The notes beneath the pieces were generated by a model. The model was given only the letters and a program-made list of their open reading frames with translations, had not been told where the DNA came from and made no database searches. A program made the translations under genes and the position numbers. Positions 8,300 to 16,817 of a stretch of DNA of 64,000 nt are shown piece after piece. The stretch is from an uncultured Bacillota bacterium. GTDB taxonomy: Bacteria; Bacillota; Clostridia; Christensenellales; QAND01. The stretch covers positions 124,001 through 188,000 of the forward strand of contig CAJJKN010000001.1 in the NCBI GenBank assembly GCA_905188085.1, in the 5' to 3' direction. Each line of letters opens with the position of its first letter. Positions within the stretch are counted from its first letter, which is position 1.

Positions 8300-8914
8300 T
8301 TGGAAATACAAGAGATGCGGCAAAGCTTCATTGATAGCGCAATTCGCATTGTGGCACGAGACGGTATGGAGAAAACTACCACCAAGGCCATTGCAGCCGA
8401 AGCAAAACTGAACGAAGCCTATATCTATAAGTGCTTCTCCGGCAAAGATGAACTGCTCAGTGCTGCACTTCATATGGAAGATGAAAACTTTGCCAATCTC
8501 CTGCAAAAAACACTTCCTGTTATGCATATGCAAGGGTTCTCATGGAAAGAACGCGCCTATATCCTCTGGAAGAAAAGCTGGGATTTCATTTTAAAGGAAC
8601 CGGCTGATTGTATCTTTTACATTCGCTACTATTATTCCGCAAGCTGTCGAATTCATGCATATGAAACGCATCTTGCGTGTTTTAAGCCGTTGATTGAAAA
8701 GGCAAGCAAGTCTTTCAAGCCGGCAACCAATATGGACATGCTGATACACCAGATTTTCTCCACGATGCTGTTTTTTGCCTCCAGGGTTTTGGGCGGCGAG
8801 CTGGAAAACAGCGAAGAGACAACAGCGTGGGCATTTGAACAGATTTACAGCTTTGTTGTACCGAATGTCAAAGACGAAGTTTTAGAGGAAGAGGGCCGGA
8901 AAGGAGCTTTATGA
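8300..8914 (+). CDS. TetR/AcrR-type transcriptional regulator
   Basis: The protein has about 204 residues. The N-terminal DNA-binding domain reads SFIDSAIRIVARDGMEKTTTKAIAAEAKLNEAYIYKCFSGKDELL, a standard TetR helix-turn-helix, followed by an all-helical ligand domain. The TTG at 8300 has GAGG 7 bases upstream and fits better than the GTG at 8294, though either is possible. Its stop overlaps the start of the signal peptidase gene (ATGA), which places it at the head of the surface-fibre operon as its probable local regulator. The ligand is unknown. Confidence 0.82.
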   Translation: MEIQEMRQSFIDSAIRIVARDGMEKTTTKAIAAEAKLNEAYIYKCFSGKDELLSAALHMEDENFANLLQKTLPVMHMQGFSWKERAYILWKKSWDFILKEPADCIFYIRYYYSASCRIHAYETHLACFKPLIEKASKSFKPATNMDMLIHQIFSTMLFFASRVLGGELENSEETTAWAFEQIYSFVVPNVKDEVLEEEGRKGAL

Positions 8915-9687
8915 ACCGATCACGCAAAAAAGCCTGGAACATAATCAGCGGCATTTTAGCGGCACTAATTATGCTTTTGGCACTGCTTTTGGTTGGTGCA
9001 CGGATTGTTGGACTACGGGTGTACACGGTGCTATCTGGTTCTATGGAGCCAACGTATCATACGGGTGCGCTGATTTATGTAAAAAAGGTGGATCCCTACA
9101 ACATCAAAGCAGGCCAACCCATTACATTTATGCTGGACGAAAATACAATTGCCACCCATAGGGTTGTGGGAATTGTTCCGGACGAAGAGGATCCTGCGGT
9201 TATTCGTTTTCGGACAAAGGGCGATGCCAACGAAGCGGAGGACGGTGCGCTTGTACATTATAAAAATGTGATTGGCACGCCGGTATTTTCCATCCCGTAT
9301 TTAGGCTATGTTGCAGATTATATTCAGCATCCGCCCGGAATGTACGTTGCCATCTCTGCCGGCGCCATTCTTCTTTTGCTTGTGTTTATTCCGGATATTT
9401 TTGCGGATGACAAAACAAAGGAAAAGAGCAAAAAGAAAAAACCTCTCAAGCGCGGTAAAAACTCTCATATTGCAGCGCATAAGACCACTGTGGCCAATGC
9501 CAAAACGGAAAAGAAGCAAGACGAAAGCCTGACAGAAGAAATTCGCCGGAAGACAAAGTATCTTCTTACGGACAATGAGGTTGAAGTGGTTCGTCGGCAG
9601 ATCGAAACAGGACGTTTTGATAAAGCTGCTGCTGATGCGCTTCGGAAATTTTTACTGGCGAGAGAGGCGGAAAAGGATGCCGGGTAA
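8911..9687 (+). CDS. sipW: SipW-type signal peptidase I
   Basis: This 258-residue protein has an N-terminal membrane segment (about residues 11-33), the catalytic motif SGSMEP with Ser44, ATHRVVGI with His83 in place of the bacterial lysine, GDAN with Asp105, and a second membrane segment around 145-164. The Ser-His-Asp arrangement is that of the ER/archaeal type used by SipW, which processes TasA and TapA in Bacillus. It adds a C-terminal Lys-rich region and a cytoplasmic helical tail of about 90 residues not usual in SipW. The five TasA-like precursors encoded just downstream carry the signal-peptide form recognised by SipW and are the likely substrates. Confidence 0.88.
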   Translation: MNRSRKKAWNIISGILAALIMLLALLLVGARIVGLRVYTVLSGSMEPTYHTGALIYVKKVDPYNIKAGQPITFMLDENTIATHRVVGIVPDEEDPAVIRFRTKGDANEAEDGALVHYKNVIGTPVFSIPYLGYVADYIQHPPGMYVAISAGAILLLLVFIPDIFADDKTKEKSKKKKPLKRGKNSHIAAHKTTVANAKTEKKQDESLTEEIRRKTKYLLTDNEVEVVRRQIETGRFDKAAADALRKFLLAREAEKDAG

Positions 9688-9757
9688 GCTCCTCATTTCT
9701 TTAAGGGCAATGCCGCAAGGCTCCCTATATAAAACATCTATTTAGGAGGTTTTCATG

Positions 9758-10399
9758 ATGAAGACAAAAAGCAAAGCTTTACTCCTGACCCTTTGTGCGG
9801 TATTGCTTGTTACCGCCTCAGTGCTGGGAACAATGGCATTTTTGACTTCCGATGATGAAGTCGTCAACACATTCAGCGTTGGCTCTGTGGCAATCAAGTT
9901 GGATGAGGCCAAGGCCAATGCAGACGGCACACTGGTGGAAGGTGCGGAACGTGTCAAGGCAAACAGCTATAAGTTGCTTCCGGGCCATACCTACAACAAG
10001 GACCCGATGATTACCGTGCTTAACGGAAGCGAACCTAGTTATATCAAAATGACGGTTACCTTTTCCAAAGCAAATGAATTGGATGCGATTTTTGCTCCTA
10101 CCGGCGCGGACATGACTTCTATCTTTGACGGCTATAACGCAACCTGTTGGATTGCCAAGGGCAATACAAAGGACACGGCCACCAATACACGGACGTATGA
10201 ATTTTGGTACAAAGAGACCGTTGCAGCGCCCAATGGGGATGTTGCATTGGATGCGCTGTTTGACAAGATTATCGTTCCCGGTTTCATCACGAACGAGCAG
10301 CTTGCAACCATCGAAGGAATGACCATCACGGTTAACGCTTGTGCCATTCAGGCGGATGGATTTGCCAATGCGGAAGCCGCGTGGGCTGCGTTTGAATAA
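9758..10399 (+). CDS. TasA/camelysin-like secreted fibre protein 1
   Basis: This 213-residue protein has a SipW-type signal peptide (KALLLTLCAVLLVTASVLGTMAFL followed by TSDDEVVNTFSVG), in which the T/FTVG-like segment after the cleavage region marks mature TasA-like chains. The mature part is a beta-rich domain with repeated MTVTF/IKMTV strands and KDPMITVLNGSEPSYIKMTV, as in camelysin-type domains. The ATG at 9758 is 8 bases from AGGAGG and is preferred over the ATG at 9755. It is the first structural gene after sipW. It could be a structural fibre subunit or a surface protease-like camelysin; I see no protease motif. Confidence 0.75.
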   Translation: MKTKSKALLLTLCAVLLVTASVLGTMAFLTSDDEVVNTFSVGSVAIKLDEAKANADGTLVEGAERVKANSYKLLPGHTYNKDPMITVLNGSEPSYIKMTVTFSKANELDAIFAPTGADMTSIFDGYNATCWIAKGNTKDTATNTRTYEFWYKETVAAPNGDVALDALFDKIIVPGFITNEQLATIEGMTITVNACAIQADGFANAEAAWAAFE

Positions 10400-10508
10400 A
10401 CGCCCCTTATCCTATTAAACAGGATTTCAACGGATGAAAAAACGATGATTTTGACATCTGTTGAAATAAAGCCTCACCGCAAATACCAGAGGAAAGGAGG
10501 AAGATGAC

Positions 10509-11108
10509 GTGAAGAAGAAAGGTTTGGCATTGGTGCTGGCATTGACCCTGCTGGTGGTCGGTGCTGTTGCCGGCACGCTGGCATGGCTTACCGCAAAATC
10601 CGATACGGTGGTCAACACATTTACCACCAGTGATATCACAGTCAAATTAAAGGAAACTACCGGCACGGAATACAAAATGATTCCCGGCTATGACATTTCC
10701 AAAGATCCTAAGGCCTGGGTTGTGAAAGGCTCAGAGGATTGCTATCTGTTTGTGAAGCTGGATTGGGCAAACAACAGGTATGGCGCCGGCGAGAGTGCTA
10801 AAAATTATCTCTCTTATACCATTGCTGATGGCTGGACATTGGTACCCGGTGAAACCAATGTTTACTACCGTATTGTTGATTCTGCGAAGATGAGCGATGA
10901 CGATGGCACAACCAATGCGTTCCCGGTGCTTGCCGGCAATAAAGTTACCGTTAGCGGCGACATTACCAAAGAGATGATGAATGCAATGGATGCCGGAACA
11001 GTTGCGAAGCCCACTTTGACGATCACGGCCTATGCCTCTCAGCTCTACAAAAATGCTACTGAGAAATTCGATGCATCTGCCGCTTGGAACAACATTGCAA
11101 ACAAGTAA
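10509..11108 (+). CDS. TasA/camelysin-like secreted fibre protein 2
   Basis: This 199-residue protein starts at a GTG, with GGAGG 8 bases upstream; the ATG at 10504 is followed at once by a stop. The signal peptide (KKGLALVLALTLLVVGAVAGTLAWLTAKSD) leads into VVNTFTTSDITVKLKETTG, the same entry motif as its neighbour. The mature domain has KMIPGYDISKDPKAWVVKGSEDCYLFVKLDW, matching the LPGxxxxKDPxxxVxxGS pattern shared by the paralogues. One cysteine lies in the mature chain. It is probably a second fibre subunit or cap processed by the SipW-like peptidase. Confidence 0.75.
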   Translation: MKKKGLALVLALTLLVVGAVAGTLAWLTAKSDTVVNTFTTSDITVKLKETTGTEYKMIPGYDISKDPKAWVVKGSEDCYLFVKLDWANNRYGAGESAKNYLSYTIADGWTLVPGETNVYYRIVDSAKMSDDDGTTNAFPVLAGNKVTVSGDITKEMMNAMDAGTVAKPTLTITAYASQLYKNATEKFDASAAWNNIANK

Positions 11109-11166
11109 TCCTACTGCGCGCGGGCGCAGCACAAAAATCTAATATGTATTAAAGGAGAACGAGTAC

Positions 11167-11826
11167 ATGAAAAAGAAACTTACCGCGACCTTTCTGTGCG
11201 TAGCGCTGGGTGCTATTGCCATCGTGGGCGCATCCCTCGCCTACTTCACCGACACCAAGACCGCCACAAATACATTCACGATGGGCGATGTCAAGATTAA
11301 GCTTGATGAAACCAACGTCAATGATCCCGAGGGCGACCGTGTTACCAGCAACGAATATAACGTTTATCCCGGTGCTGTCGTGACCAAGGATCCGGTTGTC
11401 CATAACACTGGCAAAAACGGTGCTTATATCCGCGCTATTGTTACCGTTGAAAACGGCATGAACTGGCTGGGCCTCTACAACGATAACGTCTGGACTGCTC
11501 CGCAGGAGGATGCATTCAATGCTCTTATCAACAATACGCTCGGTGAGGGCTGGGAGCTTGTTGACATTGCTTATGATATGTCTGGCCCGGATCATCCCAC
11601 CAGTGATTTTGTTGCGACCCTGAAATACACCACGGTTTTGGATGCCGGTGATGATACGTCCGCAATGTTCTCTCAGATCGCTTTCCCGGCAAAAATGACG
11701 GAAAATGATGTGACTACGCGCATTGCTCAGAACGGCAACTTTGGCATCAACGTTGTTGCTCAGGCTATTCAGATTGACGGCTTCGACACTTGGGAAGCTG
11801 CTTTCAACGCTTTCGACGCTCAGTAA
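11167..11826 (+). CDS. TasA/camelysin-like secreted fibre protein 3
   Basis: This 219-residue protein carries the most canonical SipW substrate signal of the set: GAIAIVGASLAYFTDTKTATNTFTMGDVKIKLDETN. The mature domain has NVYPGAVVTKDPVVHNTGKNGAYIRAIVTVENG, typical of TasA-family beta-sandwich proteins, and no cysteine. Its codon use is richer in C-ending codons than the other subunits, which may mean high expression. It is followed by an elaborate set of stem-loops (11851-11964) before the next subunit gene, as often seen after a major structural subunit. Likely the major fibre protein, by inference. Confidence 0.8.
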   Translation: MKKKLTATFLCVALGAIAIVGASLAYFTDTKTATNTFTMGDVKIKLDETNVNDPEGDRVTSNEYNVYPGAVVTKDPVVHNTGKNGAYIRAIVTVENGMNWLGLYNDNVWTAPQEDAFNALINNTLGEGWELVDIAYDMSGPDHPTSDFVATLKYTTVLDAGDDTSAMFSQIAFPAKMTENDVTTRIAQNGNFGINVVAQAIQIDGFDTWEAAFNAFDAQ

Positions 11827-11850
11827 TTTATTGACATTCTTCATATGTCC

Positions 11851-11917
11851 CTGCACCCTTCGGGGTGCAGACCATATGAGAGCACCCGGCAAAGACCGGA
11901 TGTTCTCATATGGTCTG
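11851..11917 (+). promoter_or_regulatory. Tandem stem-loops between fibre subunit genes
   Basis: CTGCACCC and GGGTGCAG close a TTCG tetraloop (11851-11870). Overlapping it by three bases, a perfect 14-bp inverted repeat pairs 11868-11881 with 11904-11917 around an inner CCGG/CCGG hairpin. No T-run follows, so mRNA stabilisation or partial processing is more likely than termination. Confidence 0.7.
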
Positions 11918-11941
11918 TCACGATCATAGAAAATCTGTTTC

Positions 11942-11964
11942 CATATCTCTGATAGGGAGATATG
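11942..11964 (+). promoter_or_regulatory. Leader hairpin before fibre gene 4
   Basis: CATATCTC (11942-11949) pairs with GAGATATG (11957-11964) about 20 bases upstream of the ribosome binding site GAGAGGAG. It is part of the structured spacer between subunit genes 3 and 4. Confidence 0.6.
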
Positions 11965-11992
11965 ACAATATCGGTTTGAGAGGAGCACGACT

Positions 11993-12547
11993 ATGAAACG
12001 AAGAATTTCGATTCTGTCGGTACTGGTAATCTGCCTTGCCACACTTGCCGCCGGAACCATCGCGTACTTTACCGCTGAGGAAAAGGCGCATAATGTTATC
12101 ACCACCGGCGGCGTGAAAATCGCGGTGCGGGAATGGGCCGACGAAGAGAAACAGACGCCCTTTAAAGATGTGACCGGCATCCTGCCCGGCATGACTGTCA
12201 CTAAGATTGCGGAGATTCGAAACACCGGCGCGTCTGATGCATGGATTCGTGTTCTCATTACAAAGAATATTCAGCTTGCAGGGGGCGGCACAGCCAATGT
12301 CGATTTGGTTGGGCTGGATCTGAATTTGGACGATTGGACAAAGGGTAAAGACGGATATCTTTATTATAACAAAGCGCTAAAACCCGGCGAAGTGACGCCC
12401 CCGCTGTTTACTGCCGTGACGTTTAACGCTGCCATGGGCAACGAATATCAGAATGCAACCGCGACGGTAGATGTTGCCGCAGAGGCTGTGCAGACTGCGA
12501 ACAACGGCGATACCGTTTTGGATGCACAGGGTTGGCCGAAAGAATAA
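11993..12547 (+). CDS. TasA/camelysin-like secreted fibre protein 4
   Basis: This 184-residue protein has the signal ILSVLVICLATLAAGTIAYFTAEEKAHNVITTGGVKIAV, again the AYFT form cut by SipW-type peptidases. The mature domain contains DVTGILPGMTVTKIAEIRNTGASDAWIRVLI, the strand pattern that in TasA-like proteins follows the PGM turn, and no cysteine. It starts at the ATG at 11993 behind GAGAGGAG. The structured 166-base spacer upstream suggests its expression is set apart from subunit 3. It may be a minor fibre subunit, for example a TapA-like tip or base component. Confidence 0.75.
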   Translation: MKRRISILSVLVICLATLAAGTIAYFTAEEKAHNVITTGGVKIAVREWADEEKQTPFKDVTGILPGMTVTKIAEIRNTGASDAWIRVLITKNIQLAGGGTANVDLVGLDLNLDDWTKGKDGYLYYNKALKPGEVTPPLFTAVTFNAAMGNEYQNATATVDVAAEAVQTANNGDTVLDAQGWPKE

Positions 12548-12559
12548 GGAGGCGGCGAT

Positions 12560-13093
12560 ATGAACAAGAAAAAGCTATTTGCGATAGTAATCAATCTTAT
12601 TTTGGTTATTGCTGCGGCACTCCCCGGCACGCTGGCCGTTTCTACCGATCGGGCTTTAAGCGATGGTACGGTTGCGGTTTCCACAGAGACTGCGATGACG
12701 GGAGCGGATACAGCGATACAGAAAGAAACAGAGAACCAGGATGAGACGAAAAAGAGGGGAGCTTTCGCTCATATAGATTCCTGCTCGGATGATTGTGTAG
12801 AGACACACTGCAAATGTGCCTGCCATCTGTTTAATAAGATTATGGCCTGTACCACGCTGGATGAAATCTGGACGGCATTTGACAATGCATCGGATGAAAC
12901 GATTGACGCATTGACGGACAAGCAGAATGCTAAAATTGACGCCAAGATTAAAGCGCTGGAGCCTGCTCCCGTTCCTGCGGTTGCCGTTGAAGAGGGGAAT
13001 GAAAAAACAGTTCAGAGCGAAGTTGTTTACCGGACGGTGAATTACACGTTTGTTGCGCCGTTTGGCGATCCTGTTACAGGTGGGCAAAGATGA
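12560..13093 (+). CDS. Secreted Cys-rich protein of unknown function in the fibre operon
   Basis: I do not recognise this 177-residue protein. It begins with a hydrophobic signal segment (KKLFAIVINLILVIAAALPGTLAV), then a Thr/Ala-rich linker and a compact cysteine cluster, DSCSDDCVETHCKCACHLF plus MAC, which gives six cysteines and two histidines within 25 residues. A helical stretch and a Pro/Val-rich tail follow. The cluster could bind metal or form disulfides. It lies 12 bases after fibre gene 4 and its stop overlaps the leader of the VWA gene, so it belongs to the same transcription unit. Confidence 0.6.
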   Translation: MNKKKLFAIVINLILVIAAALPGTLAVSTDRALSDGTVAVSTETAMTGADTAIQKETENQDETKKRGAFAHIDSCSDDCVETHCKCACHLFNKIMACTTLDEIWTAFDNASDETIDALTDKQNAKIDAKIKALEPAPVPAVAVEEGNEKTVQSEVVYRTVNYTFVAPFGDPVTGGQR

Positions 13094-13107
13094 GAAGGAG
13101 GCTGAGC

Positions 13108-16100
13108 ATGAAAAAAAGAAAAGCATTGTCCTTGCTCTTGAGCATGACGCTTCTATTTTCGCTGGCGCTGCCTGCTACGACGGCCCATGCAGAGAACAAC
13201 AGCAACAAGGGTATGGAGATCAGCAAAACAGCAACGGCCAATAAAGACGGCAGTTACACCATTACGTTGGAAGCTTATGCAACCGGCTCAAAAGTTGTTT
13301 CCGAGATTACCAAGGATATTCCGACGGATATTATCCTTGTTCTCGACCAGTCCGGCTCAATGGCAGATGATATCGGTACGGTTTCATTTGAACAGTACGA
13401 AGATGAGTCCGACAGGTGGGGAAATACTACCGCCTATCATACAAGAAATCAGGATTACTATGAATATCGCCATAACGGCGGCAGCGGAAATCTTTGGCAT
13501 AAATTGGCGGAAGGAAGCTATGTTTCGGTTTCTGTTATCAAACGGGAGCAGATAGAGTACACACAGCTCGGCAATCTGAAAAACTATGAAACCAGTTGGG
13601 CTTGGGATTCATTGACAACAAATTGCTATTATTACTATGCAAATAATCTTTATGAAAAGATCGGAGATGTGTATAAAAAGGTTGAGCTGATCAGAAGCGG
13701 TAATATGTTGGATGGATACACCTATACCTACACTTTTGCTGATGGGACGACCGTGACAAGCAGTGATAATGATACACGACCTAACTTGGGAAGCCATGCG
13801 CCGCTCTATACCGGCGCAATCGATGATACGCAGACCGTCTATACCTACACCTATACGGATTCCGATGGCAATGTACAGACCATCGGAACCTCCACGGGCG
13901 CAGAAACTGTTTTTTCTCCGACGCTTTATAAACGCGTAACAAATACCAATGGCGGCGGCTCGAGGTTGGCCGCTATCAAAACCGCTGCCTTGAACTTTAC
14001 AAATGCCGTTTCTGCCAAAGCGGCCGGAGCAGACGGCGACATTGCAACGACTGCTGATAATATCAATCATCGAATTGCTGTGGTTGGCTTTGCAAGTCAG
14101 TCCGGTTACGGGAATAATACGGAGTTGTTATCTATTGGCGGCCGGAACAGCGGAAATGTCGGCGTGGCTTATGACAACATTTCAGATCAGAACTTAAAAG
14201 ATGTTGTACAGAACATGGACACTTCCTCTGGGCAAAACATGGTAGCATCCGCGATTGATGCACTTACAGCAAATGGTGCAACGCAGATAGATCTCGGTAT
14301 GGACATGGCTGAGCGTATCCTGGATACAAATCCTGTTTCCTCCGGTGAAAAGAGAAACAGAGTTGTGATTGTTTTCACCGACGGTGCGCCTACGAGTTTC
14401 GATGGTTTTAATAAATCGGTCGCAAACGATGCGATTACAATTTCAAACAGAATTAAGGCATCGGGGGCCACGGTGTACTCAATTGGTGTGTTTTCCGGCG
14501 CCGATGCCAATAGTGCAGGTGTGGAACCGAATGGAAATCTAAATCAAAACAGTAGTCAATTAACATCTGCCTGTAACTGGTTTATGCAGGGAGTATCTTC
14601 CAACAATGGAACCCCGCAGTCTCCCAGCTACTATCTTTCCGCAGCGGACGCTGATTCCCTGAACAACATTTTTCAGCAAATCTCTGATCAGATCGAAACC
14701 GGCGGTTCATCTTCCACACTGACAGAGGAAGCTATTGTGAAGGATATTATCTCCCCGCAGTTCACGCTTCCGGCCGGTGCAACGACGGCCGATATTACGC
14801 TGGAGACGTATCGCTGCACCGGTAAAAACGGCGCTGACTATACTTGGAGCAAAAACGCCGACGCAATGGGAGCGAAAGCATCCATCAACGGAGACCAGGT
14901 GAATGTTACGGGATTTAATTTTTCCGAGAACTACGTTGGTACAGTTACGGAAAACGGCAATACCACCTATCGCGGTAATAAACTGGTCATCAGTTTCAAA
15001 ATCCAGCCAAAGGAAGGATTTCTGGGCGGCAATGATGTATTTACAAACACCAGCGCCGGTATTTACCCGGACAGCAGTGCCAAAACACCGATTTTGACGT
15101 TTGACAGGCCTGCCGTTAACGTGCCTATTCAGGATGTAAAAGTAACGGCTGAGGATAAGAACGTTTACTTGAAGGGGGAAGTTACGGCCGATCAGCTTAA
15201 AGACGGCGCTGAAATCAGCGTCGGTGATGTAAAGCTTGACCTAAATAAAGAAAACTATGGGCTTGAAAGTTGGCAAAACGAGTATGTTGATATCAACATC
15301 GAACTCATAGATGCAAACGGAAATGTTATATCGGATAAGCTTAAAAATTTGACGGAGGATACAACCTATACGGTTGAAGTTACGATAACACCCAAAACAG
15401 AAGGTGCTTTTGCCAAAGGCGATGTGGCAACAGAGAAAACAGGTGTTAACGATCCTGAAGCAAAGATTTGCGTTTTCAAACCGGAGTTGACGTTTAAGGA
15501 CACCAATGCTTATTACGGCGAGGAAATTTCAGCAAACAACGATTACAGCGGAAATCGGGTTGGAAATGAAAAATGGATGCACGGCGATACCTGCTCAACA
15601 GACGCGGGGGTTACCATGCTCGGTATAAAACCAATGCCGGAGATTCGGTATACGCCGGACGAAAGCAAAATTGCAAATGGCAAATATACCAAACAAGATG
15701 TGCCCGTATCGGTTGTGGTCAGTATTGACGGGGAAGATGTGTCCAGTTACACAAGCTTTGTCCATCAGGACTGTAATCCCGCCTGTGATTGGAAAGAACC
15801 GACAACGCCCGGTATGCCGGCGTTCCTGATCCATGCCAGGACCTGTACGTTGAACATCACAAAACAAGGCGGCGCGGATGACGAGTCCTATGTGTTCGAT
15901 GTTTACAAGGATGGAGAAAAGTATTCCGAAGTAACGGTTTGGGGGAACGGTACCGAAACGCTCGTTGAACTGCCAATCGGCACTTACACCATTCGCGAGA
16001 ACACAGGCTGGAGCTGGCGATATTCCGGAAATAACGGCGGCAGCGCCGAGCTAACAGCGAAAAATCCCACCGGCAGTATTGTCTGCCTCAATACGAAGAA

Positions 16101-16164
16101 TAACAACCAATGGCTGAACGGCTTCAGCGAGGTTGTTCGGAATATCTTCGGAACGAATCATTAA
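13108..16164 (+). CDS. Large secreted von Willebrand A domain adhesin
   Basis: This 1018-residue protein has a classical Sec signal (LPATTAHA followed by EN), unlike its SipW-type neighbours. A VWA domain starts at about residue 70 with the metal-ion site DQSGSM (D80, S82, S84) and includes VVIVFTDGAPTSF further on. A long insertion rich in Tyr and Thr (residues about 90-290) splits the MIDAS strand from the rest. Beta-rich repeats follow, and a Cna_B/SpaA-like module (CTLNITKQGG to LPIGTYTIREN) lies near the C-terminus. There is no LPxTG motif and no C-terminal membrane helix. The start at 13108 has AGGAGG 6 bases upstream. It is likely a tip adhesin of a pilus or fibre. Confidence 0.85.
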   Translation: MKKRKALSLLLSMTLLFSLALPATTAHAENNSNKGMEISKTATANKDGSYTITLEAYATGSKVVSEITKDIPTDIILVLDQSGSMADDIGTVSFEQYEDESDRWGNTTAYHTRNQDYYEYRHNGGSGNLWHKLAEGSYVSVSVIKREQIEYTQLGNLKNYETSWAWDSLTTNCYYYYANNLYEKIGDVYKKVELIRSGNMLDGYTYTYTFADGTTVTSSDNDTRPNLGSHAPLYTGAIDDTQTVYTYTYTDSDGNVQTIGTSTGAETVFSPTLYKRVTNTNGGGSRLAAIKTAALNFTNAVSAKAAGADGDIATTADNINHRIAVVGFASQSGYGNNTELLSIGGRNSGNVGVAYDNISDQNLKDVVQNMDTSSGQNMVASAIDALTANGATQIDLGMDMAERILDTNPVSSGEKRNRVVIVFTDGAPTSFDGFNKSVANDAITISNRIKASGATVYSIGVFSGADANSAGVEPNGNLNQNSSQLTSACNWFMQGVSSNNGTPQSPSYYLSAADADSLNNIFQQISDQIETGGSSSTLTEEAIVKDIISPQFTLPAGATTADITLETYRCTGKNGADYTWSKNADAMGAKASINGDQVNVTGFNFSENYVGTVTENGNTTYRGNKLVISFKIQPKEGFLGGNDVFTNTSAGIYPDSSAKTPILTFDRPAVNVPIQDVKVTAEDKNVYLKGEVTADQLKDGAEISVGDVKLDLNKENYGLESWQNEYVDINIELIDANGNVISDKLKNLTEDTTYTVEVTITPKTEGAFAKGDVATEKTGVNDPEAKICVFKPELTFKDTNAYYGEEISANNDYSGNRVGNEKWMHGDTCSTDAGVTMLGIKPMPEIRYTPDESKIANGKYTKQDVPVSVVVSIDGEDVSSYTSFVHQDCNPACDWKEPTTPGMPAFLIHARTCTLNITKQGGADDESYVFDVYKDGEKYSEVTVWGNGTETLVELPIGTYTIRENTGWSWRYSGNNGGSAELTAKNPTGSIVCLNTKNNNQWLNGFSEVVRNIFGTNH

Positions 16165-16182
16165 GGAAGGTGGGGAATGTAG

Positions 16183-16803
16183 ATGTATAGAGGCAGATAT
16201 GAAGGCAAGCACAGCATGGCGAAAAAGGCTCCAACATGGGTAAGAACGCCTAAAAACAGCCGCCTAACGACAATACTCATTGCGGCCATGCTCTTTATGA
16301 CGTTGGCTGTCGGCAGTACGGTTGCTTGGCTGAGCGCAAAAGATGCACCGATTCAAAATAAATTTCTTCCTTCCGAGGTTTCTTGCGAAGTCACGGAAGA
16401 TTTCAATGGCGCAACGGGTGTTAAAAGCAAAGTAAATGTGAAGAATACCGGTGATATTGATGCTTTTATCCGTGTAAAATTGGTAACTTATCGGACCAAC
16501 GAACAAGGCCGGCACATTGGCGGCACTGCGCTTGTTCCCTCCTTTACAATGGGCAGCGATTGGGTGAAATACGGCGATTATTATTACTATACGCTGCCTG
16601 TCGCACCGGGAGATAAGCCGAAAACAAATCTAACAGATAGGATGACGCTGATTGGCGCTTATCCTGATGCTGATGGGGGAAAGCAGGCCATAGATGTTAT
16701 GGCCGAAGCCATTCAAAGCGTTCCGGAAGACGCGGTACAGACTGCGTGGGGCGCAGGCTTCTCAATCGGTACAGACGGACGTCTGTACGTACCGAATAAC
16801 TAA
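16183..16803 (+). CDS. TasA/camelysin-like secreted protein 5
   Basis: This 206-residue protein differs from its paralogues by a basic N-terminal extension of about 30 residues before the hydrophobic segment TTILIAAMLFMTLAVGSTVAWLSAKD. The mature part contains VKSKVNVKNTGDIDAFIRVKLVTY, the same NTG-x-x-x-AFIRV pattern as fibre protein 4. A later ATG (16216) would remove 11 residues but has a poor ribosome binding site. It sits between the VWA protein and the sortase-anchored protein, so it could link the fibre to the anchored base. Confidence 0.72.
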   Translation: MYRGRYEGKHSMAKKAPTWVRTPKNSRLTTILIAAMLFMTLAVGSTVAWLSAKDAPIQNKFLPSEVSCEVTEDFNGATGVKSKVNVKNTGDIDAFIRVKLVTYRTNEQGRHIGGTALVPSFTMGSDWVKYGDYYYYTLPVAPGDKPKTNLTDRMTLIGAYPDADGGKQAIDVMAEAIQSVPEDAVQTAWGAGFSIGTDGRLYVPNN

Positions 16804-16817
16804 AGGGGGAGGAGATT

